From positions 1-28,458 of the forward strand of contig CAJTPJ010000015.1 in the NCBI GenBank assembly GCA_910578145.1: 28,458 nt of DNA, read 5' to 3'. A model generated the notes under the pieces. The model saw only the letters and a program-made list of their open reading frames with translations, made no database searches and was not told the origin of the DNA. Below, piece after piece: positions 6,654 through 14,265 of the stretch. Source of the stretch: an uncultured Christensenella sp. (GTDB lineage: Bacteria > Bacillota > Clostridia > Christensenellales > Borkfalkiaceae). The first letter of the stretch is position 1, and the number at the start of each line of letters is the position of its first letter. A program made the position numbers and the translations under genes.

Positions 6654-6684
6654 ATAAAACAAGCCCGCGCATTTGCGCGGGCTT
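6654..6684. terminator. Bidirectional terminator, first copy of a 30-base repeat
   Basis: A perfect 10-base stem, AAGCCCGCGC (6661-6670) / GCGCGGGCTT (6675-6684), with an ATTT loop. It sits between convergent nth and the 6684-6983 gene and overlaps the latter's stop codon. On the minus strand it is followed by TTGTTTTAT. Bases 6654-6683 are identical to 7338-7367. Confidence 0.85.
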
Positions 6685-6983
6685 TAACTTTTGTTTTTTA
6701 TATAACTTAGCATATCTGCTATATATCGAATTTTAAAACTAATATCAAGTAAGGCAGCTTCTGCCGAATAAAGTATTTGTTGCTTTTCTCTTTCTTCATC
6801 AGAAAATTCCCAATATTCACAGGCTTCTGTAAATGGAAATTTCCTTCTTTCTTGTTTTGTTATTTCTTTCGCTTTACAATAGCCGTTGTTTTTAATCATA
6901 ACAAATCCATTACAATTTTTAATGTAAAATGCGCCGAAATATTTACAATTAAAACAACAATTAGGTCTAAAATCCGGTTTCAT
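6684..6983 (-). CDS. Cys-rich small protein, putative metal-binding
   Basis: A 99-residue protein I cannot name. The N-terminal half carries cysteines spaced like a zinc site: PNCCFNCKYFG (Cys 9, 10, 13), KNCNGF, NNGYCKAKE and ACEYWEF. The 'NCxxCKYFG...GYCK...CEYW' order is reminiscent of short zinc-binding proteins of phages and mobile elements. Residues about 60-99 are charged and helical without cysteines. The gene is visibly more AT-rich than its neighbours. Its promoter is perfect consensus and carries an operator in the spacer, shared with the divergent XRE repressor at 7083. The ribosome site is AAGG (6992-6995). The context suggests an accessory gene kept off by its own repressor; its function is unknown. 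Confidence 0.65.
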   Translation of the reverse strand: MKPDFRPNCCFNCKYFGAFYIKNCNGFVMIKNNGYCKAKEITKQERRKFPFTEACEYWEFSDEEREKQQILYSAEAALLDISFKIRYIADMLSYIKNKS

Positions 6984-7001
6984 CTATAATACCTTGAATT
7001 A

Positions 7002-7055
7002 GTACAGAATGTGTACGTTTTGTTTAATTATAGTACATAAGCTGTACAATGTCAA
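7002..7055 (-). promoter_or_regulatory. Consensus promoter with two GTACA-N5-TGTAC operators
   Basis: Minus-strand TTGACA (7050-7055), a 17-base spacer and TATAAT (7027-7032) drive the Cys-rich gene. Operator 2, GTACATAAGCTGTAC (7033-7047), lies wholly within the spacer. Operator 1, GTACAGAATGTGTAC (7002-7016), lies just past the start site. Their centres are 31 bases apart, three helical turns, so both face the same side of the DNA. The likely binder is the divergent XRE protein. Its own promoter is less clear: TACAAT at 7045 overlaps operator 2 and TATAAA is at 7056. Confidence 0.75.
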
Positions 7056-7082
7056 TATAAAATATATTAAAAAATAATTTTT

Positions 7083-7280
7083 ATGTTGTCGTTAGGAAAA
7101 AAGTTAAAAGAATTAAGAAAGGCGGAAAATTTAACCCAACAACAAGTTGCCGACAAGTTAAATATCAATCGCGTAAACTATAACCGCTATGAAAACGACG
7201 TAGCGCGACCCGATTATGAAACGCTTATACGCATTGCGGACGTTTTTGGCGTTACGTTGGACGAAATGTTGAGAGATTGA
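7083..7280 (+). CDS. Minimal XRE/Cro-type repressor
   Basis: A 65-residue protein that is almost only a helix-turn-helix domain. LTQQQVADKLNINRVNYNRY is the HTH, and PDYETLIRIADVFGVTLDEML completes the five-helix fold. It has no extra dimerisation or sensor domain, typical of Cro-like autoregulators of small mobile or toxin-antitoxin-like modules. There is no ribosome site before the ATG, only AT-rich sequence, so expression is probably low or leaderless. It faces the Cys-rich gene across two matched palindromes and should repress both. The base composition is AT-rich. A terminator follows at 7303. Confidence 0.88.
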   Translation: MLSLGKKLKELRKAENLTQQQVADKLNINRVNYNRYENDVARPDYETLIRIADVFGVTLDEMLRD

Positions 7281-7302
7281 TAATAAATAATTTTTACGTA
7301 TT

Positions 7303-7332
7303 GCCTTCGCTAAATTTGCGAAGGCGTTTTTT
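7303..7332 (+). terminator. Terminator of the XRE gene
   Basis: GCCTTCGC (7303-7310) / GCGAAGGC (7318-7325), a perfect 8-base stem with a 7-base loop, followed by GTTTTTT on the plus strand. Confidence 0.9.
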
Positions 7333-7337
7333 AAATA

Positions 7338-7367
7338 ATAAAACAAGCCCGCGCATTTGCGCGGGCT
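7338..7367 (-). terminator. Terminator of tuf, second copy of the 30-base repeat
   Basis: AGCCCGCGC (7346-7354) / GCGCGGGCT (7359-7367) with a 4-base loop, followed on the minus strand by TTGTTTTATTATTT. All 30 bases match 6654-6683. It ends the tuf transcript. Confidence 0.85.
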
Positions 7368-7420
7368 GTTTCTTTCGGATTATTTTAATTAAAAGTAACT
7401 ATTGTTACGAATTTTAACTA

Positions 7421-8632
7421 TTAAAGTACTTTTACGATGGTGCCGGAACCAACCGTTCTGCCGCCTTCACGGATAGCGAAACGGAGTTTCTCTTCTACCG
7501 CTACGGGTTTGATGAGCTCAACGCTGATTTCTACGTTGTCGCCGGGCATAACCATTTCGGTGCCTGCGGGAAGTTCAATCGAACCGGTAACGTCGGTAGT
7601 TCTGATGAAGAACTGAGGACGATAGTGGTTGAAGAAAGGAGTGTGACGGCCGCCTTCGTCTGCTTTAAGAACGTAAACCTGTGCAGTGAACTTGGTAGCA
7701 GTTTTAACGGTGTTGGGTTTAGCAAGAACCTGACCCTTTTCAATGCCCTTTCTGTCAATACCACGAAGAAGCGCGCCTACGTTGAAGCCTGCGATAGCTT
7801 CGTCAACGCTCTTGTGGAACATTTCAAGACCGGTAATAACGGTGGAAACGGGCTTTTCGATAAGACCAACGATTTCAGCGGGGTCGCCGACGTGCGCGGT
7901 ACCTCTCTCTACTCTGCCGGTTGCAACGGTGCCGCGGCCGGAAATGGTGAATACGTCCTCGACGGGAAGAAGGAAGGGCTTCGCCGTATCTCTTTCGGGA
8001 GTGGGGATGAAGCTGTCGATGGTATCCATAAGGTCAAGAATGCACTTGCACTCGGGAGCCGCAAGAACTTCTGCATCGGGGCAGCCCGAGGAAGCCTTTT
8101 CAAGAGCTTTAAGAGCCGAACCTCTGATGATGGGGCAATCTTTGAAGCCTTGAGCTTCAAGGGTGTCCGTAATTTCCATTTCAACGAGCTCGAGAAGTTC
8201 GGGGTCGTCCATCTGGTCGCACTTGTTGAGGAATACGACGATGTAAGGAACGCCTACCTGACGGGAAAGCAGAATGTGCTCTCTGGTCTGGGGCATGGGA
8301 CCGTCGGTTGCTGCAACTACGAGGATTGCGCCGTCCATCTGAGCAGCACCCGTAATCATATTTTTAACGTAGTCTGCGTGTCCCGGGCAGTCAACGTGAG
8401 CGTAGTGACGCTTTTCGGTCTGATACTCTACGTGAGCCGTGTTAATTGTTATACCACGAGCTTTCTCTTCGGGAGCTTTATCAATCTCGTCGTATTTCAT
8501 TTTCTCTGCCTGACCTTTGCACGCCATTACCATAGTGATAGCTGCGGTCAGAGTGGTCTTACCGTGGTCAACGTGTCCAATGGTACCAATGTTGACGTGG
8601 GGTTTGCTGTTGTCGTACTTAGCCTTTGCCAT
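7421..8632 (-). CDS. tuf: Elongation factor Tu
   Basis: The GTPase that carries aminoacyl-tRNA to the ribosome. It has 403 residues against about 395 in Bacillus. G motifs are intact: GHVDHGKT (20-27), DCPGHADY, NKCD and the GSAL motif. Domain 2 (FTISGRGTVATGRVERG) and domain 3 (TPFFNHYRPQFFIRTTDVTG) are complete. Between GSALKALE and LDLMDTIDSFIP there is a Cys-containing insertion of about eleven residues relative to Bacillus EF-Tu; similar extensions occur in some Clostridia. The ribosome site is AAGGAGA. It is last in the str operon but has its own promoter 110 bases upstream and its own terminator. Confidence 0.99.
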   Translation of the reverse strand: MAKAKYDNSKPHVNIGTIGHVDHGKTTLTAAITMVMACKGQAEKMKYDEIDKAPEEKARGITINTAHVEYQTEKRHYAHVDCPGHADYVKNMITGAAQMDGAILVVAATDGPMPQTREHILLSRQVGVPYIVVFLNKCDQMDDPELLELVEMEITDTLEAQGFKDCPIIRGSALKALEKASSGCPDAEVLAAPECKCILDLMDTIDSFIPTPERDTAKPFLLPVEDVFTISGRGTVATGRVERGTAHVGDPAEIVGLIEKPVSTVITGLEMFHKSVDEAIAGFNVGALLRGIDRKGIEKGQVLAKPNTVKTATKFTAQVYVLKADEGGRHTPFFNHYRPQFFIRTTDVTGSIELPAGTEMVMPGDNVEISVELIKPVAVEEKLRFAIREGGRTVGSGTIVKVL

Positions 8633-8741
8633 TTTTGTTTCTCCTTATAATAAATTTATAAAAATGATAACTTCCGTCTAACAGACGTCGCAGCTATCTA
8701 TCATTATTGCTGCAATTTACGCTTTTTACCGCGTTGCCTAT

Positions 8742-8770
8742 ATTATATATTAAAAATATAAAAAACACAA
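8742..8770 (-). promoter_or_regulatory. tuf promoter
   Basis: TTGTGT (8765-8770), a 17-base spacer and TATAAT (8742-8747) on the minus strand in the fusA-tuf gap. The roughly 100-base leader contains a small hairpin CGTCT-loop-AGACG (8675-8687) and complementary GCAGC/GCTGC arms (8690-8712). This allows tuf expression separate from the operon. Confidence 0.65.
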
Positions 8771-8826
8771 ATAAAAAACGGTAATTTTTTACTTTTTTTG
8801 TCAAATACGGGTTGCTTTAAACCGTA

Positions 8827-10929
8827 TTACTTCTTAGCCCTTTCGCCTATTACCTTTTCGGCAACCGACTTGGGAACTTCGGAATAATGGTCGAACTGCA
8901 TAGTGAACTGACCGCGGCCCTGCGTTCTGGAACGAAGGTCGGTTGCGTAACCAAACATTTCCGAAAGGGGAACTTCCGCGTCAACGACCTTTGCGCCCGC
9001 TCTGTCGTCGGTAGAAACGATAGTGCCGCGGCGTGCGGTTACGTTACCCATAATATCGCCGAAATAGTCGTCGGGAGTGATAACTTCAACCTTCATAATG
9101 GGTTCAAGCAACACGGCTTTGGCCTTAGCCATACCGTCTTTAAAGCCCATAGAGCCTGCAATTTGGAACGCCATTTCCGAAGAGTCAACTTCGTGGTAGC
9201 TTCCGTCGTAAACCTGAATTTTAAAGTCCACAACTTCGTAGCCTGCAAGGAAACCGTTTCTTGCCGCGCCGCGAATACCCTTGTCGATTGCGGGGATATA
9301 TTCCTTGGGAATAGAGCCGCCGACGGTTAAATCCTCGAACACGTAGCCTGAACCGGGTTCGCCGGGAATCATATGAAGTTTGCAGTGACCGTACTGACCT
9401 TTACCACCCGACTGACGCTTATACATACCTTCGCAGTCAACCGCCTGACGGATTGTCTCACGGTAAGCAACCTGAGGCGCGCCGACGTTTGCTTCGACTT
9501 TGAATTCTCTCAGAAGTCTGTCTACGATAATATCGAGGTGAAGTTCGCCCATACCTGCGATAATGGTCTGACCCGTCTCCTGGTCCGTGTATGTTTTGAA
9601 CGTGGGGTCTTCTTCCGCGAGCTTTACAAGCGCCATAGTCATCTTTTCCTGACCGGCTTTTGTCTTAGGCTCGATTGAAAGCTGAATAACGGGGTCTGAG
9701 AAAGTCATCTGTTCAAGAACTATAGGATGCTTTTCATCGCAGAGCGTATCGCCTGTGGTCGTGTCTTTCAAGCCCACGATTGCACAGATATCTCCCGAAT
9801 AAATTCTGGGAATTTCGGTACGCGTATTTGCGTGCATCTGAACGAGACGGCCTACGCGCTCTTTCCTGCCTTTGGTGGAGTTGTAAACGTATGAACCCGA
9901 TTCAAGAACACCCGAATAAGCTCTGAAATACGCCAAACGTCCTACGAAGGGGTCGGTAGCGATTTTGAACGCAAGACCAGCGAAAGGCTCTTCGTCCGAA
10001 GTCTTTCTCTCTTCCTCTGCACCAGTGTCGGGGTTTACGCCCTTGACGTGCGCAACGTCAACGGGTGAGGGAAGATAATCGATAACGGCGTCAAGAAGCA
10101 TCTGAACGCCTTTGTTTTTATATGAAGAACCGCAAAGAACGGGCGTGCACTTCATTGCGATAGTCGCAGCGCGGAGTCCTTTTCTGATTTCTTCGGGGGT
10201 AAGTTCCATTGTTTCAAGGAACTTTTCCATAAGTTCGTCGTCGCCCTCTGCAGCCGCTTCCATAACAGCCATATGAGCTTCTTCGGCGGCGTCTCTGAGT
10301 TCTGCGGGAATTTCGTCCCTGTGATACTGTTTGCCGTCGTCAGAATCGTAAATTTCAGCATTCATTTCGACAAGGTCTACAATTCCGCGGAACGTGTCTT
10401 CCTTGCCGATGGGAAGCTCGATGGGAACGGGATGAGCGTTAAGCCTTTCCCTCATCATATCGACAGCGCGCTGGAAGTTTGCGCCGTTGATATCCATTTT
10501 GTTGACGTATGCTATACGGGGAACCTGATACTTGTCCGCCTGACGCCAAACGGTCTCGGACTGAGGTTCTACGCCGCCTTTGGCGCAGAATGTAGCCACG
10601 GCGCCGTCAAGAACGCGAAGCGAACGCTCGACTTCAACGGTGAAGTCAACGTGTCCGGGGGTGTCGATGATGTTTACGCGGCACTCGTCCTTTTTGGTAA
10701 GTCCCGTTCTTGTCCAATGGCAGGTGGTAGCCGCGGAAGTGATGGTTATACCTCTCTCCTGCTCCTGTACCATCCAGTCCATAGTAGCGGTACCGTCGTG
10801 CGTTTCGCCTATCTTATGGTTGATACCCGTATAAAACAGAATACGTTCGGTAGTGGTTGTTTTACCCGCATCGATGTGCGCCATAATACCGATGTTTCTG
10901 GTATGGAATAAGTCGTATTCTCTTGCCAT
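8827..10929 (-). CDS. fusA: Elongation factor G
   Basis: The ribosomal translocase GTPase, 700 residues, full length. The G domain shows AHIDAGKTTTTERILFYTG (16-34), the switch-region RGITITSAATT, DTPGHVDFTVEVERSLRVLDGAV and NKMD. Domains II to V are present, including GMGELHLDIIVDRLLREF in domain III and the closing RGQFTMQFDHYSEVP. The start follows the ribosome site AGAGGT, which lies in the 13-base gap after rpsG, so the two are coupled. The C-terminal residues GERAKK end normally. No frame disruption is seen. Confidence 0.99.
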   Translation of the reverse strand: MAREYDLFHTRNIGIMAHIDAGKTTTTERILFYTGINHKIGETHDGTATMDWMVQEQERGITITSAATTCHWTRTGLTKKDECRVNIIDTPGHVDFTVEVERSLRVLDGAVATFCAKGGVEPQSETVWRQADKYQVPRIAYVNKMDINGANFQRAVDMMRERLNAHPVPIELPIGKEDTFRGIVDLVEMNAEIYDSDDGKQYHRDEIPAELRDAAEEAHMAVMEAAAEGDDELMEKFLETMELTPEEIRKGLRAATIAMKCTPVLCGSSYKNKGVQMLLDAVIDYLPSPVDVAHVKGVNPDTGAEEERKTSDEEPFAGLAFKIATDPFVGRLAYFRAYSGVLESGSYVYNSTKGRKERVGRLVQMHANTRTEIPRIYSGDICAIVGLKDTTTGDTLCDEKHPIVLEQMTFSDPVIQLSIEPKTKAGQEKMTMALVKLAEEDPTFKTYTDQETGQTIIAGMGELHLDIIVDRLLREFKVEANVGAPQVAYRETIRQAVDCEGMYKRQSGGKGQYGHCKLHMIPGEPGSGYVFEDLTVGGSIPKEYIPAIDKGIRGAARNGFLAGYEVVDFKIQVYDGSYHEVDSSEMAFQIAGSMGFKDGMAKAKAVLLEPIMKVEVITPDDYFGDIMGNVTARRGTIVSTDDRAGAKVVDAEVPLSEMFGYATDLRSRTQGRGQFTMQFDHYSEVPKSVAEKVIGERAKK

Positions 10930-10942
10930 AATAAATTACCTC

Positions 10943-11413
10943 TTAGAAACGGAAGTGAGCAAACGCCTTGTTTGCTTCCGCCATTCTGTGCGTGTCTTCC
11001 TTTTTCTTGACAGCGCCGCCTGCGTTGTTGTAAGCGTCGGTAAGCTCCGCAGCGAGTTTAGCGCTCATTTCGCGCTCGCTTCTCTTGCGGGTTGCAATTA
11101 CCAACCAACGGATTGCAAGCGTTTGTCTTCTTTCGGGTCTGATTTCGATGGGAACCTGATAGTTAGCGCCGCCGACCCTTCTTGCTTTAACTTCGAGTAC
11201 GGGCATAATGTTATTCATTGCCTGCTCGAAAATTTCCATAGCGTCTTTGCCGAGTTTTTCACTCATAATATTAAAAGCGTCGTAAACGATGTTTTGTGCC
11301 GTTCCGCGCTTGCCGTCGTACATAATCTGGTTGACGAGTTTGGTCACAACCTTGGAGTTGTACACGGGGTCAGGTAATACGTCCCTCTTGGGAACGCCGC
11401 CTCTTCTGGGCAT
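10943..11413 (-). CDS. rpsG: 30S ribosomal protein S7
   Basis: A primary assembly protein of the 30S head that binds the 3' major domain of 16S rRNA. It has 156 residues, the usual length, starting MPRRGGVPKRDVLPDP. The central motif KARRVGGANYQVPIEIRPERRQ is diagnostic, as is the C-terminal KKEDTHRMAEANKAFAHFRF. An AGGAGG ribosome site precedes the ATG. An unusually long structured spacer separates it from rpsL. S7 is a translational repressor of its operon in E. coli; whether that applies here is not known. Confidence 0.99.
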   Translation of the reverse strand: MPRRGGVPKRDVLPDPVYNSKVVTKLVNQIMYDGKRGTAQNIVYDAFNIMSEKLGKDAMEIFEQAMNNIMPVLEVKARRVGGANYQVPIEIRPERRQTLAIRWLVIATRKRSEREMSAKLAAELTDAYNNAGGAVKKKEDTHRMAEANKAFAHFRF

Positions 11414-11654
11414 AGTTGTTTCCTCCTGTTTGTTTTTTTAGGGTAAATTACCTCTAAATAAGCTAATGCTTGCCGCATATTGCGGTAGCAAATCTTCTCC
11501 GCCGAGTTTTTTAAACGGCGAATACTGCCTACTTTTATTCGGTATAGTAAGGGTGAAATTTCCGAAACAAGTAGGGCAACTTAACGTTGCGTCTTAGTAT
11601 CTTAATTGCTTTTGTGATAGACCTGTCTTACGACAAATCAACTTGAACTAAGAA
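11414..11654 (-). promoter_or_regulatory. Structured rpsL-rpsG intercistronic region
   Basis: This 241-base spacer has no gene. Minus-strand hairpins include UGUC with a GUAA tetraloop and GACA (11624-11635), an imperfect CGCC/GGCG stem (11500-11520), TTGC-CGCA arms (11471-11490) and GGTAAATTACC next to the rpsG ribosome site. It may be an r-protein autoregulatory or processing element. A weak TTGTTT/CTATAC promoter-like pair is near 11545-11575. Confidence 0.4.
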
Positions 11655-12029
11655 TTACTTCTTGGGTTTCTTTGCGCCGTAACGCGAACGCGCCTGCATA
11701 CGCTTTGAAACGCCTGCCGTATCCAGCGCGCCACGGATAATGTGGTAACGAACGCCGGGTAAATCCTTAACTCTTCCGCCTCTTATTAAAACGGACGAGT
11801 GCTCCTGAAGATTGTGACCTTCGCCGGGAATGTAAACGGTACCTTCCTGCTTGTTGGTAAGTCTTACTCTCGCAATCTTTCTTATAGCAGAGTTAGGTTT
11901 TTTAGGCGTGGTAGTAGTAACCGAAAGGCATACGCCGCGCTTCTGGGGGCAGTTGTCCAATATGGGCGACTTCGATTTGTAAACCTGTCTTTCTCTGCCG
12001 TTTCTTATAAGCTGATTGATAGTGGGCAT
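11655..12029 (-). CDS. rpsL: 30S ribosomal protein S12
   Basis: The decoding-centre protein of the small subunit, 124 residues, starting MPTINQLIRNGRE. The loop TTTTPKKPNSAIRK keeps both lysines, and RGGRVKDLPGVRYH is intact, so common streptomycin-resistance changes are absent. The ATG at 12029 is chosen because GGAGGT stands six bases upstream; a longer in-frame start would include that site. It is first in the str operon, rpsL-rpsG-fusA-tuf. The C-terminus RSRYGAKKPKK is normal. Confidence 0.99.
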   Translation of the reverse strand: MPTINQLIRNGRERQVYKSKSPILDNCPQKRGVCLSVTTTTPKKPNSAIRKIARVRLTNKQEGTVYIPGEGHNLQEHSSVLIRGGRVKDLPGVRYHIIRGALDTAGVSKRMQARSRYGAKKPKK

Positions 12030-12062
12030 TGTTTTACCTCCTTGATTTAATGGATATTCCAC

Positions 12063-12163
12063 CTCTTCCGCTTACCCTTAAAAGCGGAGGGAATAAACAA
12101 ATTTAGCACGCTGTAAAACATAGCGTGCTTACGAATTTTATCAAATTTTTCCACGGTTGTCAA
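12063..12163 (-). promoter_or_regulatory. str operon promoter and two-hairpin leader
   Basis: Minus-strand TTGACA (12158-12163), a 17-base spacer and TAAAAT (12135-12140), close to consensus. The start site falls at about 12128. The message then begins with a perfect hairpin, AGCACGCT / AGCGTGCT (12105-12129), and a second, TCCGCTT / AAGCGGA (12067-12088), before the ribosome site. A 5'-terminal stem may stabilise the RNA. Confidence 0.75.
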
Positions 12164-12168
12164 ATAAA

Positions 12169-12189
12169 TTAGCGGGATTTTTTTGCTAA
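12169..12189 (-). terminator. Weak hairpin after recG
   Basis: TTAGC (12169-12173) / GCTAA (12185-12189) with an 11-base loop, followed on the minus strand by TTTATTT just before the rpsL -35. Short stem; a possible weak terminator for recG. Confidence 0.35.
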
Positions 12190-12216
12190 TTACTATTATA
12201 TTATTGTAAAAAGAAT

Positions 12217-14223
12217 TTAATTCATTGCAACCGAGGCAAGTTCGTTATATTTTTCCGCGGCTATGCGGGCAAGTTCGCCTACGTCCAGCCAGCCCGAAAA
12301 CGCGTCGTCTACTATCGCTTTTGCAGTAAACACCGTTTCTACGGGGAATTTAAGGTTTTTAATTTCCGAAAGCATTTTGCCGCTTTGGCGCGTGCCCAAA
12401 AAATCGCCGCCGCCGCGTATTTTAAGGTCGGCTTCGGCTATTTCAAACCCGTCGGTACAATTTTTTATTACACCCAGCCGTTCGCGCGCGTCCTCGCTGT
12501 CGGAGCCTATCAAAAGAAAACAATAGCTCTTTTTATCCCCTCTGCCCACTCGCCCGCGCAGCTGATGCAACTGCGACAAACCAAACCGCTCGGCGTTGTA
12601 TATTATCATAGTGGTTGCGTCCGGCACGTCCACTCCTACCTCTATTACGGTGGTGGAAACGAGACAGTCGAACTTCTTGTTTTTGAAGTCCGCCATAATT
12701 TCGTTTTTTTGTTTGTCGCGCATTTTACCGTGCAACAGAGCCACGCGAACCTGCGGCATTTTAGCCTGTAAATCTTCGTAAAGCTCGGTAACCGACATAA
12801 TAGTGCCCTCTTCGTCTTCTTCTATTTTCGGGCACACGAAGTAGGTTTGGTTGCCGAGTTTAGCCTGTTGGGCAACGTACGCAAGCATATCGCCGTATTT
12901 ACGCTCGGGGATAATTGACGTGGATATATCCTGCCGCGAACGGGGTTTATCCTTGATTGTGGTAACGTCCAAATCGCCGTAAAAAATAAGCGAAAGCGTG
13001 CGGGGTATGGGCGTTGCGGACATAACCAAAACGTCGCACCCTTCGCCTTTTTCAAGTAAAGAAGCGCGCTGGGCAACGCCGAAGCGGTGCTGTTCGTCGC
13101 AAACCGCAAACGCCAGATTTTTAAACACAACGTCGCTTTGAATGACGGCGTGGGTGCCGCAAACGATATTTATTAAGCCTTTTGCAAGCTCGTTTTTTAT
13201 AGTTCTTTTTTCCGAAGCGGGCGTAGAGCCCGTCAGCGTTCTAACCGCAAAGTCGGGAAAATACTTTTTTAAAAGCTCGGCGTTTTGCCTTGCAAGCACC
13301 TCGGTAGGGGCGAGCATTGCCGCCTGAAAACCTGATTTAACCGCCATATATATGCCGCTTAACGCAACCGCGGTCTTGCCGCTGCCCACGTCGCCCTGTA
13401 ACAGCATATTCATTGAGTGAGGCGAATGGACGCTGTTGAAAACGGCTTCAACCGCCTCTTTCTGACCTGCCGTAAATTCAAAAGGAAAGCGAGAAATAAA
13501 GCCGTTAAGTTGGTTGCGCGTTACGGTGTACTGCCGCATTCTCGCGTCGTCACGCCCACCCTTTATAACCTTGAAAGCAGAAATAAGCAAAAAATATTCT
13601 TCAAGCGCAATACGCTCCGAACCCGCCTTAACTTCTGCAAAATTAGCGGGGCAATGCACTTTGCGATACGCCTCGGAAAGCGGCATAAGCGAGTATTTTT
13701 TTATCAATGGTGCGGGGATATGGCTTAAATAACGCGTTTTTTCCAGCGCTTGACGAACCGCCGTTCTTACTATCCCCTGCGTTAAATTGCCCGAAAGCGA
13801 GTACACGGGCACAAGCCCTTTAAGCACGGAATTACGCTGTGCGCTTTCAAACGACGGGTTGGTCATTTGGCACGCAAGCCCGTACCTGTTTTGCACCCTG
13901 CCGTAAAAAAGATATTCGCCGCGGGTAAGTTTGGTTGCAACGTACATCTGGTTAAACCATATAGCCGTAAACATATACCCGCCCTGCTGGCAGGTTGCTT
14001 TTACGAAGGGACGGCGGGCGTAACGGTTTACTTCCACGCCCATAACCTCGCATCTCGTCAATATTACGTCGTTGTGGTACGCGTCCTTTAAAAGCGTTGT
14101 TTTACTTAAATCGAGATAGTCCCGCGGGAAGTGACGGACAAGCTGTTCAAGCGAATATATATTTAGTTTATTAAAATCTTTCTCCCGTTTTTCGGAGATA
14201 TATTTCAGCGTTGAAAGTTCCAT
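12217..14223 (-). CDS. recG: ATP-dependent DNA helicase RecG
   Basis: A branched-DNA translocase that remodels stalled forks and Holliday junctions. It has 668 residues (family about 680). The N-terminal wedge/OB domain covers about 1-230, with HFPRDYLDL at 31-39. The helicase core follows: Walker A GDVGSGKT (277-284), DEQHRFG (376-382), SATPIPRT and the C-terminal VEVGVDVPDATTM-type and QLRGRVGRG motifs. The ATG at 14223 directly abuts a terminator T-tract and has no ribosome site, yet the N-terminus aligns with the family. It follows fakA on the same strand, separated by that terminator. Confidence 0.98.
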   Translation of the reverse strand: MELSTLKYISEKREKDFNKLNIYSLEQLVRHFPRDYLDLSKTTLLKDAYHNDVILTRCEVMGVEVNRYARRPFVKATCQQGGYMFTAIWFNQMYVATKLTRGEYLFYGRVQNRYGLACQMTNPSFESAQRNSVLKGLVPVYSLSGNLTQGIVRTAVRQALEKTRYLSHIPAPLIKKYSLMPLSEAYRKVHCPANFAEVKAGSERIALEEYFLLISAFKVIKGGRDDARMRQYTVTRNQLNGFISRFPFEFTAGQKEAVEAVFNSVHSPHSMNMLLQGDVGSGKTAVALSGIYMAVKSGFQAAMLAPTEVLARQNAELLKKYFPDFAVRTLTGSTPASEKRTIKNELAKGLINIVCGTHAVIQSDVVFKNLAFAVCDEQHRFGVAQRASLLEKGEGCDVLVMSATPIPRTLSLIFYGDLDVTTIKDKPRSRQDISTSIIPERKYGDMLAYVAQQAKLGNQTYFVCPKIEEDEEGTIMSVTELYEDLQAKMPQVRVALLHGKMRDKQKNEIMADFKNKKFDCLVSTTVIEVGVDVPDATTMIIYNAERFGLSQLHQLRGRVGRGDKKSYCFLLIGSDSEDARERLGVIKNCTDGFEIAEADLKIRGGGDFLGTRQSGKMLSEIKNLKFPVETVFTAKAIVDDAFSGWLDVGELARIAAEKYNELASVAMN

Positions 14224-14252
14224 AAAAAATAAAGCGGGACTTTACGTCCCGC
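14224..14252 (-). terminator. Terminator between fakA and recG
   Basis: GCGGGAC (14234-14240) / GTCCCGC (14246-14252), a perfect 7-base stem with a 5-base loop. The minus-strand tail TTTATTTTTT runs straight into the recG ATG, so the terminator occupies the whole recG 5' region. Confidence 0.8.
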
Positions 14253-14265
14253 GCGGTTTTTAAAA

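Noticed and set aside
6654..7367. 30-base direct repeats read as attachment sites of a mobile element
   Set aside because: No integrase or transposase is present and both copies sit exactly at gene ends with T-rich tails, so terminators are the simpler reading.
7625..8650. 341-codon open frame on the plus strand opposite tuf
   Set aside because: It mirrors a highly biased, certain gene; its sequence has no family features and no ribosome site. A shadow of tuf.
12030..12062. Longer rpsL start adding eleven residues
   Set aside because: The extension contains the GGAGGT ribosome site and S12 universally begins MPTINQL.
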